The translations under genes were made by a program, and so were the position numbers. This document shows, piece after piece, positions 9,834-16,315 of a DNA stretch of 40,504 bases (position 1 is the first letter of the stretch; every line of letters starts with the position of its first letter). Under the pieces are notes generated by a model. That model worked only from the letters and a program-made list of their open reading frames with translations, was not told the origin of the DNA and searched no databases. The stretch is from the NCBI GenBank assembly GCA_945882215.1, contig CAMCWM010000027.1:1-40504 (forward strand), given 5' to 3'. The stretch comes from Akkermansia muciniphila (GTDB taxonomy: Bacteria > Verrucomicrobiota > Verrucomicrobiia > Verrucomicrobiales > Verrucomicrobiaceae).

Positions 9834-9904
9834 CGACAGATGAATGGGGACAGGAGAATGGATGAAGATCGGAAGTTTATTCTTCTGTCCCCATTCTCCT
9901 GTCG
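9834..9904. repeat. 71-bp imperfect palindrome (second REP-like family)
   Basis: The arms 9834-9859 and 9879-9904 are inverted 26-bp copies with 23 matches and a 19-nt loop. Each arm repeats the idea GAATGGGGACAG / GGAGAAT, so the element is internally redundant. It fills the gap between the 263-aa gene (ends 9918) and the 89-aa gene (starts 9810). Its word content is unrelated to the hairpins at 7707 and 11196, so it is a different family. It could be a transcription attenuator or a mobile REP-type element. Confidence 0.75.
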
Positions 9905-9917
9905 ATTGGATTGGTCC

Positions 9918-10709
9918 TTACGGACTGACCGTGACCTTCACCACATCGGTCCAGTCGCCGTTGGGGGTGCCTTTGTCCCAGAAGCGCATGCGGTATTCGC
10001 GCACTTCGGGAGTTGCCGCCACAAGTAGCGGACGCTCGTCAATGTAGGGGCTTTCGGTGTCGATGGCGAGGAACTCCCACGCGCCGGTGCCGCGACGGCC
10101 TTCGATATACACGCCCATGTGGTTGTATTTGTAGAAGCTGAGTTTCACGCATTGGCAGCCGCCGCCTTGGATGAGTTCGGCGCTGAACTTCGGCAGCGCT
10201 TTCTCGGTCTCGGCGGAGCCGACGATGCCGAGGTCGGTGCCGATGGCTTCGGTGTAGCCTGCACTGAGTTTCATCTTGGCGATGAGGGCAAAGATGCGTG
10301 TCAACGTTCCGGGCAGCGCGGCGGTGACGCCTGCGGGCAAGGCGGGTGCGGTGAAGGTAGGCAGCACCATCGGTGTGCTGCCTCCACCGGCGAGCACGTC
10401 GTCCACGGCATCGGTGGTGCTGGGGGAAAAGTTGCGCACGGCACTCAGCCAGGTGCCGAGGACGTAGTTGGCGTATTTCGCGTCGTTCACGCTGGCGGTG
10501 ATGTCGCCCGCGATGACGCCGAGGGCGGCTCCGTGGATAGGCAGTTTCACGGCGTAGTTGTCGAGCCAGTTCACTTGGTCGCCGATGCGGCTGGGGTAGT
10601 AGGTTTGTCTTCTCATTTTGGTGCGGTTGTTCGATTTGGTTTGGGGTGAAAAGTAGTCGGACGGCTGGTCCCAAGTGCCGCTGTCCCATTGGCCGTTATC
10701 CCAGTTCAT
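9918..10709 (-). CDS. Protein of unknown function with W-D-x-G N-terminus and fibronectin-III-like C-terminus
   Basis: The protein is 263 aa from the ATG at 10709; an internal Met at about residue 32 is an alternative start. The N-terminus repeats a Trp-Asp-x-Gly motif (NWDNGQWDSGTWDQ). It is followed by a positively charged stretch and the segment YYPSRIGDQVNWLDNY. Residues ~65-160 are Ala/Gly/Thr-rich with helices (DDVLAGGG, LPAGVTAALPG). The last ~80 residues (VKLSFYKYNHMGVYIE...EYRMRFWDKG...DVVKVTVSP) form alternating strands like an FN3 domain. There is no obvious signal peptide. The start overlaps the end of one frame of the repeat-array region by 14 bp. The FN3 reading is an inference, and no catalytic motif is visible. 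Confidence 0.65.
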   Translation of the reverse strand: MNWDNGQWDSGTWDQPSDYFSPQTKSNNRTKMRRQTYYPSRIGDQVNWLDNYAVKLPIHGAALGVIAGDITASVNDAKYANYVLGTWLSAVRNFSPSTTDAVDDVLAGGGSTPMVLPTFTAPALPAGVTAALPGTLTRIFALIAKMKLSAGYTEAIGTDLGIVGSAETEKALPKFSAELIQGGGCQCVKLSFYKYNHMGVYIEGRRGTGAWEFLAIDTESPYIDERPLLVAATPEVREYRMRFWDKGTPNGDWTDVVKVTVSP

Positions 10710-11113
10710 GGAGTCGAGGTTCGGGGTTGAGGGGTCTGCAAAAATTGGGCGATACCGCCGCGTGCGGGGTGGCGGGTCGCTCTCGCGGGATGACGACCGC
10801 GCCGTGCGGTAGCGATACCTTTTGCCGGGGTATGAATACCCATCGCGGCGGTGGCTCTACCATGCCGCGCGGTAGGGCTACCTTTTCGTCCGGGGAACCG
10901 TCCCATTTCGTTCGGTAGGGATACCGCACGGCGGGGTAGGCCTACCCTTTGCGCCGGTAGCGCTACCCGACGGCGCGGGGTCGCTACCCTGGTCGCCATC
11001 CGCGCTACCGGAGCGTCCGGTAGCCATACCTTTTGGCGCGGTATGGCGATTGGAGGGCAAAAACGGCCTCCCAAGGCGGAAAAGCGTGTTTTGGAGGTCA
11101 GCGGGAGGTTCAT
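10696..11113 (-). pseudogene. Possible heptad-repeat gene over the 21-bp array, with one frameshift
   Basis: From an ATG at 11113 the minus strand reads MNLPLTSKTRFSALGG and then a heptad of the form L/I-P-R-x-K-V-x, repeated about eight times (for example KVWLPDA, RVALPAQ). Near 10892-10913 the unit spacing is 22 instead of 21, which moves the heptad into the next frame. There it continues seven more times (KVALPRG, IPRQKVS, AVVIPRE) to a stop at 10696, overlapping the start of the 263-aa gene. Removing one base would give a single ORF of about 138 codons. However, 21-bp periodicity keeps several frames open by itself, on both strands. This may therefore be a frameshifted gene or simply a by-product of the DNA repeat. 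Confidence 0.35.
10745..11051. repeat. Array of ~15 units, 21-bp period, with 12-bp palindromic core GGTAGCGMTACC
   Basis: Units start at 10745, 10766, 10787, 10808, 10829, 10850, 10871, 10893, 10914, 10935, 10956, 10977, 10998, 11019 and 11040. All steps are 21 bp except one of 22 bp (10871 to 10893). Each has a 12-bp core followed by a 9-bp spacer. Eight cores have perfect GGT...ACC ends, and two (10935 GGTAGGCCTACC, 10956 GGTAGCGCTACC) are perfect palindromes. The unit at 10893 has changed both ends together (GGG...CCC), keeping symmetry. Edge units are degenerate. Spacers vary but favour GC-rich words and TTTTGCCG-like words. Two helical turns per unit would place all cores on one face of the DNA, suggesting a multi-site protein-binding array. 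The array and its flanks form most of the gene-poor stretch 10710-11255. Confidence 0.85.
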
Positions 11114-11195
11114 GGCGTGCGTCGGGTGTGACGCTCGCCATTGGAGCACAGCCCCCGGCGCTGCCGTTAGTCAATCATAGGTGACGGCCCTTACC

Positions 11196-11259
11196 GTAGC
11201 TTCGGTTGGCAACCGAAGTTCCCCGTTTTCAAACCACTTCGATTGCCAATCGAAGCTAC
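11196..11259. repeat. Pair of inverted hairpins (BIME-like REP element)
   Basis: Two small stem-loops face each other. The first is GTAG plus CTTCGGTT-GGC-AACCGAAG at 11196-11218. The second is CTTCGATT-GCC-AATCGAAG plus CTAC at 11237-11259. Each has an 8-bp stem and 3-nt loop, and the outer GTAG/CTAC are complementary. The second copy is the reverse complement of the first with two changes (GG to GA and AACC to AATC), one on each side of the stem, so pairing is kept. This is the form expected of a bacterial interspersed REP doublet. It overlaps the stop codon of the XRE gene at 11256. Confidence 0.8.
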
Positions 11260-11516
11260 TCATCGTCCTCCAGCTCCCCGGTGAACTGCTCCAGCGTCAT
11301 GCCGAGTCCGTGGCTGATCTGCGCGGTGACGGGCAGTGTTGGATTGGCTTTGCCACGCTCGATTTTCCCAAGGTATTCCCGACTGACGCCACTCTCGCGA
11401 GCGAGGCCATATTTGCTCAGTCCGCAACGCTCCCGAAGTTCCTGAAGCCGACGCGGCAGCCGCTCGCGGATGCGCTCGGCGTAGTCGTGGGCATCGTGGT
11501 TGTCATTCGAGGGCAT
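11256..11516 (-). CDS. XRE-family (Cro/CI-type) HTH regulator
   Basis: The protein is 86 aa. A short acidic/His-rich lead (MPSNDNHDAHDYAERIRE) precedes a complete helix-turn-helix domain at about residues 22-80. Its pieces are RRLQELRERCGLSKYGLARESGVSREYLGKIERGKANPTL, given here only as the region, then a final helix ending in ELEDDE. Length and plan match single-domain XRE regulators. It is the first gene on the minus strand of the accessory island, 140 bp upstream of the 21-bp palindromic array, so it is a candidate ligand for that array. Its stop codon lies inside the REP doublet at 11196-11259. Fragments of related XRE genes occur at 33784-33906 and 34797-34842. Confidence 0.85.
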   Translation of the reverse strand: MPSNDNHDAHDYAERIRERLPRRLQELRERCGLSKYGLARESGVSREYLGKIERGKANPTLPVTAQISHGLGMTLEQFTGELEDDE

Positions 11517-11561
11517 GGGGAAACTCAGCTATTGGCCAAGACATCCGGGTTTTGAGCAAAC

Positions 11562-12911
11562 TCAGACTGCCGAAAGGTTGTTTGCCACCACGACATTGGC
11601 TTTCTCCGAGTGCTCGACACGAAGCGTGCCTGTGATGAGGTTTTCGGTGATGATAGCGCTGCGCACGGCTTCGCCGAGGGTGATCTGGGGTTTGTCTTCT
11701 TTGAACTCGCAGCCTCTCACCAGCAGCTTGCCGCTGTGGCTGTGGATGGCAGCGCGGTCGTTGTGGCGGGACCAGTGGACGAAGGTGCAGTCGCTGAAGC
11801 CGAGCGTGCCCGTGCCTTTGATGCGGGCGATCTGATTGCACGGCCCCCAGAAGCCGCAGTTGTTGAAGCGCACGCTGCCGGTGTGCGACTCGGCCACGTC
11901 GATCATGATGGCTTCTCCGGGAAAGGCGACGAACTGACCGTTGGTGATCAGCAGGCCGAAGGGCGCGGTTTCCTCGATCTTCACCGCGATGCCACAGGCG
12001 TCGGCGGCGATGCCAAGGAAGCTTCCGTGGCTGGGGCCGCGTGTGGGACCATCGCCATGCGTGATGAAGCGGTAGCCGGTGCCGAAGCCCCAGCAAAAGG
12101 TGTTGGTGCACATCTGCCAGTCGCTGCGGCCAAACTCAAAGGCCACGGCCTCTCGCTGCACATACTTTCGGATGGGGGAGTTCGCGTCAGGATTCCAGAA
12201 GGGCCAGAAGTGGACGTTCTCGATGCGACCCACGTCTAGGTTTTGGCTGACGAAGATCCCGCGATGCAGCACATCGCCATACACGTTGCGGATGAAATGC
12301 CTTCCGGTGACGCGATGGCCGAAATCAATGCCCTGGTAGCTGTTGGCGAGAAAGACATTCTCCACCGCGCAGTTGTCCGCGCCTGCCGCCGCTGAGGCGA
12401 TGGTCCAAGGATACGCGATGGGCGGGTCTGTGGGCTTTTGACGCGGATGATGGATGGCGAGGCCGCGCACCGCGCTGTTTCCCGCGAGTCGGATGAAGGC
12501 CGGTGCATTCGGGTCGCCATGACCATGAGTGGTGAGCAGATTCGATCCCGCTGCCGAGCCCGCCACACCCGGCGGCCCCTTCCAAGGCTGCGAGATGGGC
12601 GCACTCCAGGTGCCCTGCAAACAAACGCCATGCGGCACCAGCAGGCTGCCTCCGAGCAGATAACTGCCTGCCGGAACCCAAACCCGACCACCGCCAGCCG
12701 CGTGCGCGGCATCCAGCGCCTGTTGAAAAGCCGCCGTGTCATCGCTCGTGCCATCACCCTTCGCTCCGAAGCTGCGGACGTTCAGATGATCGGGGCCGAT
12801 GGACTCCGCCTCAGCCGCCTGCGCGGAGGAAGCGACCGAAGCCGCGAGCAAGGCTAGGCCAGCCGTGGTGAAGGCCTCGCGGCGTGTGGTGGGTGATGCG
12901 GGATGATTCAT
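11562..12911 (-). CDS. Secreted pectate-lyase-3 (right-handed beta-helix) protein, paralogue A
   Basis: The protein is 449 aa with a Tat-type leader (TTRREAFTTAGLALLAAS) and Ala-rich cleavage region. The Pectate_lyase_3 signature VRSFGAKGDGTSDDTAAFQ lies near residues 45-63. Beta-helix coils follow, including the conserved ENVHFWPFW segment and a run of short coils at the C-terminus (FNNCGFWGP, FSDCTFVHW, VRGCEFKED). The family includes GH28/GH55 and polysaccharide lyases as well as tailspike depolymerases; no GH28 catalytic set was recognised, so the activity is open. It is the last gene of a five-gene co-directional run. It clearly resembles the protein at 19703-21064, sharing HFWPFW and the same leader type. 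There is a 27-bp gap from the gene upstream. Confidence 0.85.
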   Translation of the reverse strand: MNHPASPTTRREAFTTAGLALLAASVASSAQAAEAESIGPDHLNVRSFGAKGDGTSDDTAAFQQALDAAHAAGGGRVWVPAGSYLLGGSLLVPHGVCLQGTWSAPISQPWKGPPGVAGSAAGSNLLTTHGHGDPNAPAFIRLAGNSAVRGLAIHHPRQKPTDPPIAYPWTIASAAAGADNCAVENVFLANSYQGIDFGHRVTGRHFIRNVYGDVLHRGIFVSQNLDVGRIENVHFWPFWNPDANSPIRKYVQREAVAFEFGRSDWQMCTNTFCWGFGTGYRFITHGDGPTRGPSHGSFLGIAADACGIAVKIEETAPFGLLITNGQFVAFPGEAIMIDVAESHTGSVRFNNCGFWGPCNQIARIKGTGTLGFSDCTFVHWSRHNDRAAIHSHSGKLLVRGCEFKEDKPQITLGEAVRSAIITENLITGTLRVEHSEKANVVVANNLSAV

Positions 12912-12938
12912 GGGGGAAAGGGAACGAAATGCGGTTTT

Positions 12939-14927
12939 CTACTGCTTGTTCTTGGTGTCGGGAAAGTCGTTCGCTTGCTTTTCCACCCGTCCATCCGCGT
13001 GCGCGATGATAGTCAGCACATGATCTTGAAAACGAATGCCATTGATGGTGAGCGAGGGCCAGTCTTTCGGCAGGCGGAGATGCAGTTCGTAGCCTTCGGC
13101 GTTCGCTTGGAAGCCGAGGAAGCCATGGAGCATCACCTGCGGCACGAGCACGCTTTCGAGGAACTCCTGGTCCATGCCGAGGCCGCCGGCGGGGCCGCCG
13201 CCTTGGAGGGTGCCGCGGCCGGGCTTGGCGTAGTAGGCGCGGTAGCCACCTTCGCTTTGCACTTCGCGGAACCAGGCGAGGATCTCGCGCAGGCGCTTCC
13301 ACGCATCGTCGGGGCCGTTCGTGTGCAGTCGCGCCATCACATCGTGAAAGCTGAAGCCGAGCACGGCACCGCCATCCTGAATCTGGCCGCCCCAGGGGAT
13401 TTGTTCGGGGTTCGACCACGGCCAGACGTAGGTGTCGATGTTGCGCCGCGTTGTGGCTCGCGGAGCGAAGCGCCAATGATAAATGTCCGCGCCGCGCGAA
13501 GTGTCGGCGGCGATCTCGCGTTTGCCATCGAGCCAGTCGAGGATGCTGCGGGCCTGCTCGGGGCTGGCGAGGCCGTAGTGGATGGCTTCGAGGTTCACGA
13601 AGGTGAAGCCGAAGTCGTAGGCGCGACCGGTGACATCGATCCAGCCGTTGAAGCGACCCGTTTCGGCATTCCAGAAGCGCTTTTGAAAATCAGTGCGAAC
13701 GGCGTCGGCGAGCATCGTGAGGTCTTGTGCATCGAATGGCGTGCCATCGGCTGGGATCTGCCATTCGGCGTGGGCTTGGATGCTTTTTTCGAGAGTGGCC
13801 ATCGCACGCAGCGCATCGTGCAGATAAGCCGTCGCCATCGCGTCGTGAGCGCCGAAGGGCACGAGGTCGTAGTAGTTGTTTCCCACGCCGAGACCGGCGC
13901 GGATGGACTTTTGGCCGTCAGGCCCGATCACGAGCCCGCTGCGGCCATCGTGGCCCACCCACGGGACAAAGACATGCTTCTCCTCGCGCACGCGAAACTC
14001 CGTCAGCGCAAAGTGCAGCGCCTTTCTCATGCGCCCGATGTTTTGCCGCAGGAACTCGACATCACGCGTCCACGCGAAGTAATCGCCGCAACCGCGCAGG
14101 AAGAGCGCGTTCGTGATCGGATGCCGCGTGTCGATGGCAGCGATGATGGATTTTAGATCGATCTCCGCGCCCGCTGCATGATCGAGTCGCAAACGATAGC
14201 GCGTGAGCAGTCCCGCGTGCGCCGGATGCCGGTAGAGCGGCACGTTCGCGTATTGCATGGCCTGCGGAGCGGGAAAGGACACCACGCGACCCTCCGGCCA
14301 CGTCGGCTCGCCCTCCAGCAGCCACTCGATGCCTGCCCGCGACTCCGTCTTCAACCCACGCGCTGCCCATTCCACCCGCGCAAACGGCGCCACGATGGTC
14401 CCGCAGCGAAACGGCGGCGTGGAGATCGTCACCACGTCCGCCGTCGCCTTCAATTTCAGCCCGGCCACCGGATCGATGCCGATCACCTCAGCGCCCGTGA
14501 TTTCCCAGCCTTCCGTGCTCGTGAGCGGCTTCAAGCCGAGCATCTGGATGGCCCAGGCTTCATCCGCCACGGAGAAATGAAAGCCCGGCCCACCACTCTG
14601 CTGCCACGCAGGAAACGGCCAGCCCTCGCTGTGCGCCATGCCGCGATGCTGCTGCATCGACACATAGCCCTCCGCGTCGATCCGGCGGTTCAGCAACGCC
14701 GCGCGATACTGCGCACGTTTCTTCTCTGACGCCCAAAGCGTCGCCATCGGCAGCCAAGCATCCCACAGCGTGCACTCCGAGAACGCCGCATCGTGATGCA
14801 ACGCATGCAGCTCGTTCAGCGCCTTCATTTCTGCCTCGTGACCGGGGACGATGAACTGCGGCAACTCCGCAGCATGAAGCGCGAACGAGGAGAAAAGGAG
14901 CGTGAAGATAGTTCTCATTTTTTTCAT
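12939..14927 (-). CDS. Secreted six-hairpin (alpha/alpha)6-barrel glycosidase
   Basis: The protein is 662 aa from the ATG at 14927, which begins a short signal peptide (MKKMRTIFTLLFSSFALHA); the frame is open 58 codons upstream but overlaps the previous gene. The centre and C-terminus look like a six-hairpin glycosidase: helical runs around YFAWTRDVEFLRQNIGRM (~290), GNNYYDLVPFGAHDAMATA, GWIDVTGRAYDFGFTFVN and GGPAGGLGMDQEFLESVLVPQ. A short beta domain ends the protein. Clan-level assignment is firm; the GH family (78-, 95- or 63-like) is not. Acidic candidates in WTRD, YYD and GMDQE cannot be ranked without alignment. It sits between two beta-helix genes with 43-bp and 27-bp gaps. Confidence 0.75.
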   Translation of the reverse strand: MKKMRTIFTLLFSSFALHAAELPQFIVPGHEAEMKALNELHALHHDAAFSECTLWDAWLPMATLWASEKKRAQYRAALLNRRIDAEGYVSMQQHRGMAHSEGWPFPAWQQSGGPGFHFSVADEAWAIQMLGLKPLTSTEGWEITGAEVIGIDPVAGLKLKATADVVTISTPPFRCGTIVAPFARVEWAARGLKTESRAGIEWLLEGEPTWPEGRVVSFPAPQAMQYANVPLYRHPAHAGLLTRYRLRLDHAAGAEIDLKSIIAAIDTRHPITNALFLRGCGDYFAWTRDVEFLRQNIGRMRKALHFALTEFRVREEKHVFVPWVGHDGRSGLVIGPDGQKSIRAGLGVGNNYYDLVPFGAHDAMATAYLHDALRAMATLEKSIQAHAEWQIPADGTPFDAQDLTMLADAVRTDFQKRFWNAETGRFNGWIDVTGRAYDFGFTFVNLEAIHYGLASPEQARSILDWLDGKREIAADTSRGADIYHWRFAPRATTRRNIDTYVWPWSNPEQIPWGGQIQDGGAVLGFSFHDVMARLHTNGPDDAWKRLREILAWFREVQSEGGYRAYYAKPGRGTLQGGGPAGGLGMDQEFLESVLVPQVMLHGFLGFQANAEGYELHLRLPKDWPSLTINGIRFQDHVLTIIAHADGRVEKQANDFPDTKNKQ

Positions 14928-14970
14928 GTCTCGTGGTTGTTGTCGTTCATCACGGTGCGGACGGCTCTCT

Positions 14971-16227
14971 TCACGGTTTCGCCGGAGGTGCGGCTTCGGG
15001 GGGCTTGGCGGTGATTGGCTCTTCGGCGTTGCCTTGGAGCACGAGGCGGCCTTGGCCTCCTGATTCGTCGGTGACGGGCTGGCCTTTGAAGCGCACGGCA
15101 TTGCTGGAATACACCAGTCGCTCGCAGCCGGACCGCAGATGTAGGCCGGTGCCTTGGGAGTCGATGGCGTTGCCCGTGATGCTGACGATCTCCCCGCCGC
15201 CGATCATCACGGCTGGAGCGCCGAATGACTCGTGCCGACGGTCCAGTGTGCAGCCGGTGACGGCGATGGAGCGCCCGCCTTCCACCTGAATCGTGGGTGC
15301 GCTGCTGCACTGAATCCAGACGCCGTTCACTGCGACGACCGCTCCTTTTTCGCGCACGCGCAGACCGAGATGATGACTGAGATGCGACCCGGCGGAGAAG
15401 GTCAGTTTGTGCTCGCCGACGATGTCCAGCGAGACGCCGGTGATGTAGTCGGACGAGCAGTTCACCAGCGTGCCCCAAGTGCCGTGATTGGTCACGCCGG
15501 GCTTTTCCTCGTCGAAAAGGTAGCCGGTTTGGGCGCTGATGACGAAGCAGTCGCTCAGCCGGATGTCATCGCACTTCTGCAAGTGGAAGCCGATGCCTTC
15601 CTGCGCAAAGCGAGGCACGTCCGGCGAGAAGACCTCGATGTTGCGCAGCACGGTGACGTCGAAGTTGTTGCCGATGTGGACGCCCTTTTTGTGGACGCTG
15701 CCCATCAAGATGTTCTCGATGGTCGTCCGGCTGGTGATCGATTTGCCGTCCCAGCCGATGCCCACCCACGGGCTGATGATGCGCATGGCGTGGATGCGGG
15801 TGCAGGGGCCCGCCAGCTCGATGGCTGGAGCCGCCTTCTCGCCGGGACTGCCGCTGGGCCAGGAGCAGTGAATCTGCAAGCCATCCACCGTGGCGCCCTC
15901 GCCGAGGCGGATCGCGGTGCCGCTCTCGCTGCGAACGACCAGCGTGGGCAGCACCATCACGTCGGCACCGAAGGAGGCATTCGGCTCGCCGGTCAGGCGT
16001 TGGGCATTCAAGGCCAATGGCTGCGTGATGACGTAGCTGCCCTGCGGCACGCGGACCGGGAGTTTCAGCTTCGCCCCCTCTGCAATCGCCGTGTGAAAGG
16101 CCGCCGTGTCATCAGTCGAGCCGTCTCCCTTTGCGCCGAAAGCGCGGACATTGAGTTCCAGCGGCTCGGCTGCGCTGCCGAGTGAGGTGCAGAGGCTGAG
16201 GATGAAGAGGGTGAGGGTTTGTTTCAT
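14971..16227 (-). CDS. Secreted pectate-lyase-3 beta-helix protein, divergent paralogue
   Basis: The protein is 418 aa with a Sec-type leader (MKQTLTLFILSLCTSLGSAA), unlike the Tat leaders of its two paralogues. The signature VRAFGAKGDGSTDDTAAFH lies near residues 27-45, and then many short beta-helix coils follow (VDGLQIHC, IENILMGSVHKKGVHIGNN, LRNIEVFSP, VTGCTLDRR). The C-terminus is Pro/Ala-rich (KPPEAAPPAKP), likely a flexible tail. It lacks the HFWPFW segment shared by the proteins at 11562 and 19703, so it belongs to a different subfamily. It is the third gene of the five-gene run, 88 bp after the LamG glycosidase and 43 bp before the next glycosidase. Confidence 0.82.
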   Translation of the reverse strand: MKQTLTLFILSLCTSLGSAAEPLELNVRAFGAKGDGSTDDTAAFHTAIAEGAKLKLPVRVPQGSYVITQPLALNAQRLTGEPNASFGADVMVLPTLVVRSESGTAIRLGEGATVDGLQIHCSWPSGSPGEKAAPAIELAGPCTRIHAMRIISPWVGIGWDGKSITSRTTIENILMGSVHKKGVHIGNNFDVTVLRNIEVFSPDVPRFAQEGIGFHLQKCDDIRLSDCFVISAQTGYLFDEEKPGVTNHGTWGTLVNCSSDYITGVSLDIVGEHKLTFSAGSHLSHHLGLRVREKGAVVAVNGVWIQCSSAPTIQVEGGRSIAVTGCTLDRRHESFGAPAVMIGGGEIVSITGNAIDSQGTGLHLRSGCERLVYSSNAVRFKGQPVTDESGGQGRLVLQGNAEEPITAKPPEAAPPAKP

Positions 16228-16315
16228 GACTGGGTGGTTGACTGGACAGGGATGCGAGGGTTTTAAGCAGTTGGTTTTGAAGTCGGGAGATTCGCTCGGA
16301 TCCTGCGGGCAGCAT

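Noticed and set aside
10745..11051. CRISPR array
   Set aside because: The units are only 21 bp, the 9-bp spacers are too short, the repeat is degenerate and no cas gene is near.
12903..14156. 417-codon open frame on the plus strand
   Set aside because: It is fully antisense to the six-hairpin glycosidase, shows no domain and has composition typical of a mirrored GC-rich gene.
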